A stretch of 64,000 bases of DNA from NCBI RefSeq assembly GCF_016887565.1, contig NZ_CP069396.1:6430001-6494000 (forward strand), given 5' to 3'. The notes beneath the pieces were generated by a model. That model was not told where the DNA came from, did not search any database, and worked only from the letters and a program-made list of their open reading frames with translations. A program made the translations under genes and the position numbers. Below, one piece after another: positions 34,401-42,380 of this stretch. The stretch's first letter is position 1; each line of letters opens with the position of its first letter. Origin of the DNA: Archangium violaceum. Its GTDB lineage: Bacteria; Myxococcota; Myxococcia; Myxococcales; Myxococcaceae.

Positions 34401-35699
34401 AAACGCTTGCCGGGAGCGGCCCGGCGCGTCGAGGAGGAGCTCCGGCTGCTGGTGCTGCTCGGCCAGGCCCTGATCGCCGCCCGCAACTACTCTGCGCCCG
34501 AGGTGGAGCAGCTCTACGCGCGCATCGCGCAGCTCTTCCATGACGTGAGGAACACGCCCATCCTCGTCTCCGCCAGCATGGGCCTCTTCAACCGGAACCT
34601 GATGCGGTTGAACTTCCCGCTGGCCCGCGAGCTGTCGGAGCAGATCGTCTCCCTGGGCCAGCGCGTCCACGAGCCCCAGCTCCGGGTGGTCGGCCGGTTG
34701 ATGGGGGGATCGAACTGCCTGATCCAGGGAGATGTTCTCGGAGCGGTGCCCCTGCTCGAGGAGGCCGTGGCCCTGGGGACCTCGGAAAGGGAGCGGGCAC
34801 CCCGGACGCTGGGCATGCTCGAGCCCGATCCGTTGGCCATGGCCCAGGCCTATCTGGCCCTGACCCTGACCCTCCGGTGCGAGCAGCGAGAGGGTCAGCG
34901 GCTCAGCGATTCCGCGCTGTGCCGCACCGAGCAGCTGGGCCACCCCTACACCTTCGTCCTGGTCAGCACCGTGACCAACGCCCTGTACCAGATGCGGTTC
35001 GACGCGCGGCGGGTGCTCGCGATGACGGAGCGGGAGGGCCTCATCTACGAGCAGAACCCGTCCCTGCGCGTGGAGTCGTGGATGCCCGTCCTGAGGGGAT
35101 GGGCGCTCGTGCTGACGGGCCAGCGGCGGGAAGAGGGCTACACCCTGATGCTCGAGGGGCTCGATCACCTGCGGCAGAACCACGCGGAGACGGGTTGGCC
35201 CTACCTGCTCTGCCTGCTCGCGGATGCGCGCGCGCGGCTGGGGATGATTCCCGAGGGTCTGGCGGCGGTGGCGGAGGGACTGGCCTGGGGCGAGCGGACG
35301 GGACAGCACCTCGAGGAGGCCGAGCTGTACCGGCTGCGAGGCGAGCTCCTGCTTCTCGATGGCGAGACCGCCAGGGCGGTGAACGAATTCCAGGAGTCCT
35401 CGCGGAGCGCCCGCCGATCCGGCGCCCGGTGTGTCGAGCTTCGGGCCACCTTGCGTCTGTGCCAGCTGCAGCGGGGGCAGGACCGGCTCCGCCACGCGGA
35501 GCGCCTGCTGCGGGACGCCCTCGCGCCCCTGCCACCGGGCCTCGACTCGCCCGAGCTCCGCGTCGCGAGGGCGCTGCTCGACGGACTCCAGGACGAGCAC
35601 TTCGACGAGCATGAGCTGGAGCGGCTCATGTCCGCCGCTCCCTGGGAGCTCGGTCACATCCGCGAAGGGTCTTCTCCAACTTTCATGGAACCACTCTGA
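31473..35699 (+). CDS. Ser/Thr kinase - class III cyclase-like - AAA ATPase - TPR fusion protein
   Basis: A 1408-residue multidomain signalling protein. Kinase: residues 59-320, glycine loop LGKGGMG, Lys88, HRDLKPSN with Asp182, DFG at Asp200, so it looks active. Cyclase-like domain: about 335-510, QVTLVCC then Arg345 where the first metal-binding Asp should be; the second (Asp386 in MGDEVLGCFG) is kept, so catalysis is doubtful. ATPase: about 550-850, LVGRSAEL, Walker A GEAGIGKSR at 564, Walker B LLLVLEDLHWVD. The remaining 550 residues are TPR-like helices. The layout resembles kinase/cyclase fusions of predicted peptide-modification (TOMM) systems and PknK-like regulators. The ATG at 31473 follows GAGGGTGG; a GTG at 31428 is in frame upstream. 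Confidence 0.9.
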   Translation: MTRHNDDSQGTPLEARPVSEGRDSSDFGDSFLREVSQFSLAFPAPRPGERLGGRDGRRFEILGRLGKGGMGLVVRARDELLQRIVALKFISSGRELTRESLDQLIQEEARLVAQLDHENIVRIFDVSEWKGTPFLIMEYLEGQSLDTLLRRGALEPRRALRILSDVTAGLAHAHSRQVLHRDLKPSNVFILPDGRVKLLDFGLGGFASSLGFDLLKSGTPAFMAPEQWRGQPQDMRTDTWAVGLLLYQMLTGELPHPAGNLRMLRKRVLSAEPVPSVRARHPDLPETVDRFLARALAKDPSRRFQSALEMYERLRVLEWSLAPSDEATPPRFTPHRRQVTLVCCRLTGHLASLDPEDLSDVQAAFHQACSRILEHHGGWVTLRMGDEVLGCFGYPLIREEDVVCAVRAALELTRMVEELPRAFQSELAVQVGVHTDLVVLDVSEPSAPSGRHSPSIRGEAPHLARWLARQAEPQTVDLSENTWQGAQGNFVTEPLGQRFFQSSLGPMRVGVHRLRSERPETTRFGRALARGLTPLVGRSAELRQLFAWWEEARRGQGTVVLLSGEAGIGKSRLIQELSEHVVHEGGVLVSSQCWPQLSRSAFHPVLEWVTHLAALEPEASPERRRDHLEEVLRSLDMPLPESLLLLGQLLGLPPREELPPLLLSPEQQRARTLETLTTLLLRLSARLPGRHGQGPLLLVLEDLHWVDPSTLRFLSRLGELIDGTRLLLLLSARPELRLSLRQHPRFHLLVLDRLAADETAEMVRRLIGNRPEPSAETVALLVRRTEGIPLFVEEMTRSMVLTHGSQSTAEGTLPVTLQELLLARLDPLPPEQKELAWKGAVIGRGFTEAQLAALSERGGSTLRRDLEELVEAGLLLHTGEEPELRYEFRHALIQEAAYESLVKPRRRQYHHQIAVLLEHPVSGAPTAPPELIAHHYTRAGELLPAVRYWALAGELALNRSAFEESISHLEQALRLFKRLPGAARRVEEELRLLVLLGQALIAARNYSAPEVEQLYARIAQLFHDVRNTPILVSASMGLFNRNLMRLNFPLARELSEQIVSLGQRVHEPQLRVVGRLMGGSNCLIQGDVLGAVPLLEEAVALGTSERERAPRTLGMLEPDPLAMAQAYLALTLTLRCEQREGQRLSDSALCRTEQLGHPYTFVLVSTVTNALYQMRFDARRVLAMTEREGLIYEQNPSLRVESWMPVLRGWALVLTGQRREEGYTLMLEGLDHLRQNHAETGWPYLLCLLADARARLGMIPEGLAAVAEGLAWGERTGQHLEEAELYRLRGELLLLDGETARAVNEFQESSRSARRSGARCVELRATLRLCQLQRGQDRLRHAERLLRDALAPLPPGLDSPELRVARALLDGLQDEHFDEHELERLMSAAPWELGHIREGSSPTFMEPL

Positions 35700-35784
35700 G
35701 GTGTGAGCCGCCGCGGTGGCGGGGCGCGCGCCTCGGGTGCTCGAGTCTTGTCCTGTGACTCGAGTCTTCGACCTGGAGCAAACC

Positions 35785-37812
35785 ATGCTGCCCCTTCGTA
35801 AACATCCAGCACTCGAGACTTCTTCTGGTGTGGAGCTGGCACCGTCCCGGGCCGAGGAGGCGAGGTGGCGGACCCTATTGAAGCGGGTGAAGGTCTACGG
35901 CTGGCTGAGCCTGACGGGAGCGCTCGCGGGCAGCGTGTACCTGTCACACCCTCGGCTCTTCGGCCGGTCGCGCTCCACGCTGTGCCGGAGCAGGGGGGCG
36001 GCCTGGGCCCTCCACTTCATCGAGGTCCCCATGATGGCCTGCATCTCCACCGTGGCCCTCTACGCGCTGCGCCGGTTCGATCGCACGACGGCTCGCCGGT
36101 TCTCGGAGCTCGTCGGACTGTCCAACATGGTGAAGCTGACGTTCTTCGGGTTCGAGAGCGCCGCCCTCATCGGCAGCTTCCCCCATGGCGCGAAGACGGA
36201 GGAGAAGCTCACCTACGTCGCGGGCGCGTTCCTGTTGCTGACCGGCACGGGCGTGGGCCTCTGGGTCCGGCTGGGAGTGCATGACTACTTCCACCCGGCC
36301 CTGGATCCGAGGTTCGCTCATCCCCAGACGGAGGAGGAGCTCATCCAGCTCGTCAAGCACGCCCGGGCTTCGGGCGTCCAGCTCCGCGTGCGCGGCTCGA
36401 CCCACTGCGTGCCCGGGGGCATCTACACCGACGACAGCGGACATCACATCAACGTGCAGCTCGACCGGTACACACGGATCGTCGGTTGGGACGAGGGGGC
36501 CAGGCGCGTCACCGTCCAGGCCGGTTGCCACCTGGGAGTGGATCCGCACGATCCCCTGTCCAACGAGGACAACAGCCTGCTGTCTCAACTCGAGGCGCGC
36601 GACTGGGCGCTGCCGGACCTCGGCGGCATCACCCATCAGACGGTGGGCGGTTTCCTGTCCACGGGCTCGATGGGAGGCACGGCACGGCACGACCTGGGCG
36701 CGGCCCTCGTGGGCATCCGCCTCATCGATGGGACGGGCAGGGTGCACGACCTGTCGCCCGGGGACGCGGACTTCCACGCCGCGGGCGTGTCCATGGGACT
36801 GCTGGGCATCATCTCCACGGTGACCTTGCAGTGCGAGCCCCGCTACGACCTCGTCGGCAAGCAGGTCACCTGCCGCACCCGCCAGTGCGCCATCTCGTTG
36901 TTCGAGCCTGGAGAGAAGGGCCTGCGGCACTTCTTCGAGACGAATGAGGACACCTATTCCCGGCTGCTCTGGTGGCCCCAGCGGGGCGTCGACAAGGTGC
37001 AGCTCTGGCGGGCGCACCGCGAGACCGGGACCGGGTCGGAGACCTACCGCCCCGCGCTCATCCGCAGACCCTTCGTCGCGATCCCTCGCGTCCTCCAGGT
37101 CCTCGTCAACCTGTTCTTCAAATTCATCGCGCACGATGATCCGCCCTACGGGTGGCTGACCGAGAAGGTGGTGCGCCTCGTCCTGAACGTCTTCGTCCCC
37201 AAAAAGGAGACGAAGGAGTTCCGGGGCTCCTGGCACGAGATCCTGCCGATGGACAATGGAGTCTCGGACGAGCTCGTCCCCACGGACTTCACCGAGTTCT
37301 TCATCGACATCGATCAGGCCGCGGAAGTGATGAAGCTGCTCGAGGGTTATTTCAATCCCGATCCCTCGGACAAGGAGGGGGTCCAGGACGCGAAGGGAAT
37401 GGGGCGCACCGGCCCGTATGCCTTCGAGATCTACGCGGGCTTCGCGAGCTCCTTCTGGATGAGCCCCAGCCATGGGAGGCACTCCATCCGGGTGGACGTG
37501 TTCTGGTTCCGCACGGACAAGGAGCACGCCCGGGAGAACTTCTACGAGCGGTTCTGGGAGCTGCTCGCGCCGTTCGGCTTCCGCCTCCATTGGGGCAAGT
37601 TCCTGCCGAAGCCAGACTCCCTGACGGGGGTCGAATACCTGCGCCGGCAATACCCCATGTGGGACAGGTTCATGGAGGTGCGCCAGCGCATGGATCCGGA
37701 TGGCGTCTTCCTGAGCAGGTATTGGAAGGAGCACCTTGGCATCGAGCCCGCCCTGGCGCGCTCGACGCCCGTGGGTAGTATCGCCTCCTCTTGCTCTGGG
37801 GAGTCCGCATGA
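35785..37812 (+). CDS. Membrane-fused FAD-linked oxidase (aldonolactone-oxidase-like)
   Basis: A 675-residue protein with two parts. Residues 35-190 hold about four membrane helices (VYGWLSLTGALAGSVYL, HFIEVPMMACISTVALYAL, KLTFFGFESAALIGSF, LTYVAGAFLLLTGTGVGLWV). From about 200 comes a PCMH-type FAD domain (VRGSTHCVPGGIYTDDSG, TVQAGCHLG, GITHQTVGGFLSTGSMGG) and a C-terminal lactone-oxidase domain ending MWDRFMEVRQRMDPDGVFL. Gulonolactone or arabinonolactone oxidases share this catalytic part. The membrane module in front is unusual. The ATG at 35785 follows TGGAG; a GTG at 35716 is in frame but less protein-like. Its stop overlaps the patatin start (ATGA). Confidence 0.85.
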   Translation: MLPLRKHPALETSSGVELAPSRAEEARWRTLLKRVKVYGWLSLTGALAGSVYLSHPRLFGRSRSTLCRSRGAAWALHFIEVPMMACISTVALYALRRFDRTTARRFSELVGLSNMVKLTFFGFESAALIGSFPHGAKTEEKLTYVAGAFLLLTGTGVGLWVRLGVHDYFHPALDPRFAHPQTEEELIQLVKHARASGVQLRVRGSTHCVPGGIYTDDSGHHINVQLDRYTRIVGWDEGARRVTVQAGCHLGVDPHDPLSNEDNSLLSQLEARDWALPDLGGITHQTVGGFLSTGSMGGTARHDLGAALVGIRLIDGTGRVHDLSPGDADFHAAGVSMGLLGIISTVTLQCEPRYDLVGKQVTCRTRQCAISLFEPGEKGLRHFFETNEDTYSRLLWWPQRGVDKVQLWRAHRETGTGSETYRPALIRRPFVAIPRVLQVLVNLFFKFIAHDDPPYGWLTEKVVRLVLNVFVPKKETKEFRGSWHEILPMDNGVSDELVPTDFTEFFIDIDQAAEVMKLLEGYFNPDPSDKEGVQDAKGMGRTGPYAFEIYAGFASSFWMSPSHGRHSIRVDVFWFRTDKEHARENFYERFWELLAPFGFRLHWGKFLPKPDSLTGVEYLRRQYPMWDRFMEVRQRMDPDGVFLSRYWKEHLGIEPALARSTPVGSIASSCSGESA

Positions 37813-39644
37813 CACGGTCGTTCTCCTGGTCGCTCGCGCTGGCGTCGCTCACGCTCTGTTCCTGCCACTTCGCGAGGACCGACTTCATCCTCGAGACGCT
37901 GAACAAGCCCGCGGAGAAGGGCGAGCCCGGGCCATCGGTGACGGTGACCGAGCGGGTGGGGCGGCTGACGAGGGATCACCTGGCCGACGCGTACCTGGCG
38001 CCGGCCACGGTGGCGGGCTGGATGTCGGAGCTGGGCAGGTCGCCCGCGCCCCTCGTCACCCTGGTGGACTGTCTGACCCACGCGGCGGGGGCCGACACCG
38101 GCCCCTGCTACCAGGGCTTCTTCGACACCGCGACGAAGTCGCCCTGGGGACTGCCCGAGGTACCCAAGACGGTGGAGCCCGCCGCTCCCGACGCGGCGGA
38201 GGTCGACGCGGCCCGCTTCCTGGCGAACGCCGTGTCGATCGCCCCCTCGCTGGCGGCGCTCCAGCAGGCCGTGGGCAAGCCGTTCGGCAAGGAGGAGCTC
38301 GAGAAGGGAATCCAGGAGGGGGCCGAGGCCGCCGCGCAGTACATCCATGCCCGCCGGTGGCACCGCGAGCTCCAGCGTCCCTCCACCGCGCTCGTGCTGA
38401 GCGGTGGAGCGGCCAACGGGGCCTTCTCCGCCGGGGCGCTCTGGCGGCTGCTGGGCATCCTCGAGCAGTGCCGGGGGAAGGCCACCCCCGAGGGATGTGG
38501 CGACGCGGGGATCGACCTGGTGGCCGGGGCCAGCACGGGCTCGCTCATCGGGACGCTGATCGATCTGTTCCACACGCCGGGACAGGAGCACGCCGCGCGC
38601 GAGCTGCTCGTGAGCAACTACACCTGCTCGGTGGAGTCGGACCTGTACTGCGTCAACTCGGCGTGGGACTGGGAGCTCGTGGACGATGTCCGCGGGCTGG
38701 TGCGCTTCGACGGCATCCAGAACAAGCTGAAGGCCGCCGTCACCCCCGCCATGCTCACCAACCACACGGAGCTCGTCTCCGTCTCCGTGGACTACGCCAC
38801 CGGTGACATCCAGGGCATCAGCGATCAGGATCCCTCGGACTTCCCCGCCACCGCGAGCGAAGCGGAGCGCGTCGAGGGCTTCATCCAGGCCGTCATGGCC
38901 TCCATCGTCGAGCCGGTGCTCGCGGAGCCGGTGGACTGGGTGCCCTCGAAGTCCGGCAGGATGCGCGGGACGTTCGTGGATGGTGGGGTGCGCTCGGGAC
39001 TGCCGTTGCTCCAGGCGGTGCAGCGGGGCGCCGAGCGCGTGCTGGTCATCTCCACCGCGGGGATCGATCCCGAGCGGGTTGCCAACCCACCGCATGCCTT
39101 CGGCGTGCTGATGAGGACGCTCGACCTGTTCGTCGCGCAGCCGCGGGTGGGCGAGGTCCAGCAGGGAGAGATGGCGGCCGTCGCGCGGCGCTTCACCGAG
39201 TACAACCTCTGCATGGAGCGGCTGGCGGGTGTCGCCTCGCGGGCGAACGTCACGAAGTTCTGCACCCGCACGGGCGCGGGCTTCTCGCCCCCCGCGCTGG
39301 TGGGCGGCGTCGAGGTCGCCACCAGCCCGTGGATGGGGCCCGCGCGCTTCGAGCAGGTGGCGTCGAGCTGGCGCAGCGCGTGGATGTACCGTCCCGAGGC
39401 CACGCTGGAAACCGCCTCGGGGTATGCCTTCACGCCCGAGGTGATGCGGCCGCTCTTCCTCCAGGGGGTGAGCACCTTCCAGGCCCGGTGCCAGGAGATC
39501 CTCCGGCTCTTCGAGATCCGCGGCACCCTCGCCGCCAACGAGTGCAAGAGGCCCGCCGAGGAGGTGCTGAAGCAGGCCGAGGAGACCTTCGCGCCCATGC
39601 GGCAGTGCATGGCGAACAAGCCGGAGCAACGCAAATGCCGGTGA
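37809..39644 (+). CDS. Patatin-like phospholipase lipoprotein
   Basis: A 611-residue lipoprotein. The N-terminus (MTRSFSWSLALASLTLCSC) is a signal peptide with a lipobox ending at Cys19, so it is probably anchored in the outer membrane. The patatin domain begins near residue 195: LVLSGGAANGAFSAGAL is the oxyanion loop, GASTG holds the nucleophilic Ser, and FVDGGVRSGLPLL the catalytic Asp of the Ser-Asp dyad. Expected activity is phospholipase/lysophospholipase. The N-terminal 190 residues and the Cys-containing C-terminus are not recognised. Its ATG overlaps the oxidase stop, so the two are translationally coupled. Confidence 0.9.
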   Translation: MTRSFSWSLALASLTLCSCHFARTDFILETLNKPAEKGEPGPSVTVTERVGRLTRDHLADAYLAPATVAGWMSELGRSPAPLVTLVDCLTHAAGADTGPCYQGFFDTATKSPWGLPEVPKTVEPAAPDAAEVDAARFLANAVSIAPSLAALQQAVGKPFGKEELEKGIQEGAEAAAQYIHARRWHRELQRPSTALVLSGGAANGAFSAGALWRLLGILEQCRGKATPEGCGDAGIDLVAGASTGSLIGTLIDLFHTPGQEHAARELLVSNYTCSVESDLYCVNSAWDWELVDDVRGLVRFDGIQNKLKAAVTPAMLTNHTELVSVSVDYATGDIQGISDQDPSDFPATASEAERVEGFIQAVMASIVEPVLAEPVDWVPSKSGRMRGTFVDGGVRSGLPLLQAVQRGAERVLVISTAGIDPERVANPPHAFGVLMRTLDLFVAQPRVGEVQQGEMAAVARRFTEYNLCMERLAGVASRANVTKFCTRTGAGFSPPALVGGVEVATSPWMGPARFEQVASSWRSAWMYRPEATLETASGYAFTPEVMRPLFLQGVSTFQARCQEILRLFEIRGTLAANECKRPAEEVLKQAEETFAPMRQCMANKPEQRKCR

Positions 39645-39869
39645 GCTCGGGGGACATGCGGAGCGTGGTGCACGCCATCGCCTTCGGAGCCCTCGTGCTC
39701 GATCTCGAGGGCCGGGCGGTGGGTCTCCACCTGGGAGGCTTCCAGGGCTTGAGCGTGTGCATGCCCATCCGTTGCATGACCAGGCGTCCAAGTTTTCCAG
39801 CAAGGCGGTGGGGCACCAGCTAGGCTCCCAGGTGGCGACTCATGAGCGCCCGTGAGAAGGAGCCATCCG

Positions 39870-42299
39870 GTGGTGCATGACGGACCGCATGCGAGCGTGC
39901 TGCTGGTGGACGGGCACCCGGAAAGCCTCCAGGCGCTCGTCTCCACGCTCGAACCCCTGGGCCAGCGTCTGGTGAAGGCGGCCTCGGGCAGGGAGGCGAG
40001 CCAGCGGGTCCTCCACGAGGAGTTCGCCCTCATCCTCCTGGACGGAGACGGACTGGAGGATGAGGGGCTGGAGACGCTCCGCCAGCTTCGGGAGCGTGGG
40101 CCTTCCCACTCCATTCCCGTGCTGCTCCTCACTGGAAATGGGGCGCCAGCCTTCGCACTCGAGGGCTACGCGCGGGGGGCGGTGGACTGCCTCGTCAAGC
40201 CCTGGGCGCCGGAGCTGCTCCGGGCCAAGGTGTCCGCCTTCATCGCGCTGCACCGGCGGCGTGGGGAGTCCCGCCCTTCCGACGGGTTGCTCCAAGAGGG
40301 CGAGAGACGGTTCCGGCGCGTCTTCGAGTCCGACATGATGGGAGTGCTCTTCTCTGATCTCGAAGGGCGGATCCTCGACGCCAATGATGCGTTCCTCTCC
40401 ATGGTGGGCCATGGCCGCGAGGAGCTCGAGTCCGGTCTCGTCCGCTGGGACACCATGACTCCGCCGGAGTGGCACGCGACCAACGCCCGGGCCATTCACG
40501 AGCTGAAGACGAAGGGCGTGGCCAGCCCGTTCGAGAAGGAGCTCTTTCGCAAGGATGGCAGCCGCGTGCCGGTGCTGATGAACAGCACGCACCTGGAGGA
40601 GCAGGGGAGGAACATCACCTTCGCCCTGGACATCACGGAGCGGAAGCGGGCCGAGGCGGCCCTGGCCGAGCGCGAGGAGCGGTTGCGCTTCATCCTCAAG
40701 GCGGTGGGGCTCGGCCACTGGCAGTTGGAGCTCTCGACGATGAGGATGGAGTCGTCCGAGGGGTGCAAGGCCAACTTCGGACTGCCGCCCGAGAGCGATC
40801 TGTCCTCGTACGAGAAGCTGCGCTCGCTCATCCATCCGGAGGACAGGGACTCCGTGGCCGAGGCGGTGGAGCGGGCCATCACCACCCGGTCCGACTACTC
40901 GGCGGAGTACCGCGTCGTGCCGCCGGGCGGTGGCGTGCGCTGGGTGGCGGCGCGCGGGCGCGTGGTGTGCGCCGCGGACGGTACGCCGCTGCGCATGGTG
41001 GGCATCACCCTGGACATCACGGACCGGATGCGTGGTGAGGAGAAGCTCGCCTTCCTGTCCGAGGCGAGCCGGTTGCTGACCGAGTCGATGGAGCCGGAGG
41101 AGACGCTTCAGCGCGTGGCCCGGCTCGCGGCCGCGACGGTGGCGACGTATTGCATCGTGGATCTCCGTGAGGAGGACGGGCGCATCCATCGGGTGGCCGT
41201 GGCGCACCGGGATCCGGAGCTGGAGGCACACATCCGGCGGATTCCGCCCTACTCAGCGGAGCGCGGAGCACCCCGGTCCGTGGTCGAGACGCTGAACCAG
41301 GGCCGCAGGAAGCTCATCGCGAGCATCACGCCCGAGCAGAGGCTCGCGTCGGCGGTGAGCCCCGAGCACCTGGCGCTCATGGAGCGGCTGGACGCGCGCT
41401 CGGTCGTGCTGGTGCCGATGCAGTCGCGGGGGAGGAAGTGGGGCGTCATCACGTTCGCCCGGGCCGGTGTGGTCCAGGGGTTCGATGAGCGCGACCTGGA
41501 CATGGCCGAGGAGCTGGCGGGCCGGGCGACCACCGCGCTGGAGAACGCCGAGCTGCTGCGCACGACCCGGGAGGCGGTGCGGCTGCGGGACGAGTTCCTC
41601 TCGGTGGCCAGTCACGAGCTCAAGACGCCGCTGACGCCGTTGAGCCTCAAGCTCCAGGCGATGGCGCGTTCGGTGAAGAGCGGAGGGTTGGAGGCGCTGG
41701 AGCGGCGGTTGCCGGGAGACGTGGAGGTGATGCGCCGGCAGGTGCGGCGTCTGTCGGACCTGGTGGATGATCTGCTCGACGTGTCGCGGATCAGCACGGG
41801 CCGGCTGAAGCTGGAGCTGGAGCAGGTGGACCTGGAAGCGCTGGCGCGCGAGGTGGTCTCCCGGTTCGAGTCGGAGGCGGAGCGGGTGGGGTGCCGACTG
41901 GAGCTGGGAGCGGAAGGCGCGTCGGTGGGGCAGTGGGACAGGCTGCGCCTGGAGCAGGTGATGACGAACCTGCTCTCCAACGCCATCAAGTACGGGGCGG
42001 GCACTCCCATCCACATCCGGGTGGCGGGAGGGGAGTCACGTGTGCGGCTCGTCATCCGGGACGAGGGCATCGGGATCGATCCGGAGGCCCGCGAGCGCAT
42101 CTTCGGGAAGTTCGAGCGGGCGGTGTCCGAGCGGAACTACGGAGGGCTCGGGTTGGGCCTCTACATCACGCGGCAGATCGTGGAGGCGCTCGGAGGAGAC
42201 ATCCGGGTGGAGAGCGCGCCGGGAGCAGGCGCGACCTTCACCGTGGATCTACCGAGGGCCCCTGTGAGCCGGGAATCGCTCCGGGGCAACCTCAGGTGA
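39870..42299 (+). CDS. Soluble hybrid histidine kinase: receiver-PAS-PAS-GAF-HisKA-HATPase
   Basis: About 809 residues with no membrane segment. Residues 5-125 are a receiver domain (VLLVDGHPESL, phospho-acceptor in LILLDGDG, Lys in VKPW); PAS domains follow at about 145-265 (RRFRRVFESDMMGVLFSD) and 270-395, then GAF at 405-565. The kinase core has the H-box SVASHELKTPLTPL, N-box NLLSNAIKYG, G-boxes DEGIGIDPEARERIFGKF and GLGLGLYITRQIVEALGG. An N-terminal receiver means it probably takes a phosphate from another kinase. A GTG at 39870 with AAGGAG seven bases upstream is chosen over the GTG at 39852. The 225 bases before it, after the patatin gene, hold no convincing gene. Confidence 0.9.
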   Translation: MVHDGPHASVLLVDGHPESLQALVSTLEPLGQRLVKAASGREASQRVLHEEFALILLDGDGLEDEGLETLRQLRERGPSHSIPVLLLTGNGAPAFALEGYARGAVDCLVKPWAPELLRAKVSAFIALHRRRGESRPSDGLLQEGERRFRRVFESDMMGVLFSDLEGRILDANDAFLSMVGHGREELESGLVRWDTMTPPEWHATNARAIHELKTKGVASPFEKELFRKDGSRVPVLMNSTHLEEQGRNITFALDITERKRAEAALAEREERLRFILKAVGLGHWQLELSTMRMESSEGCKANFGLPPESDLSSYEKLRSLIHPEDRDSVAEAVERAITTRSDYSAEYRVVPPGGGVRWVAARGRVVCAADGTPLRMVGITLDITDRMRGEEKLAFLSEASRLLTESMEPEETLQRVARLAAATVATYCIVDLREEDGRIHRVAVAHRDPELEAHIRRIPPYSAERGAPRSVVETLNQGRRKLIASITPEQRLASAVSPEHLALMERLDARSVVLVPMQSRGRKWGVITFARAGVVQGFDERDLDMAEELAGRATTALENAELLRTTREAVRLRDEFLSVASHELKTPLTPLSLKLQAMARSVKSGGLEALERRLPGDVEVMRRQVRRLSDLVDDLLDVSRISTGRLKLELEQVDLEALAREVVSRFESEAERVGCRLELGAEGASVGQWDRLRLEQVMTNLLSNAIKYGAGTPIHIRVAGGESRVRLVIRDEGIGIDPEARERIFGKFERAVSERNYGGLGLGLYITRQIVEALGGDIRVESAPGAGATFTVDLPRAPVSRESLRGNLR

Positions 42300-42320
42300 A
42301 GTGACTGCTGGCTCAAGAGT

Positions 42321-42355
42321 GCCTGGAGGCTCTCGGAATCGCGGAGCCTCCAGGC
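42321..42355. terminator. Hairpin between convergent histidine kinase and glgB genes
   Basis: A perfect 12-bp inverted repeat (42321-42332 with 42344-42355, 11-base loop) 22 bases after the kinase stop and 26 bases before the end of glgB. There is no T-tract; inferred bidirectional terminator. Confidence 0.65.
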
Positions 42356-42380
42356 GGGTGGGCGGCCTTCGAGGGGTGGC

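Noticed and set aside
31473-35699. Evidence of a complete TOMM peptide-modification system
   Set aside because: Only the kinase/cyclase-type fusion is present; no cyclodehydratase or precursor peptide was seen nearby.
39430-39816. Minus-strand frame spanning the patatin 3' end and the following gap
   Set aside because: Pro/Arg/Ser-rich, overlaps a well-supported gene and has no ribosome site or motif.
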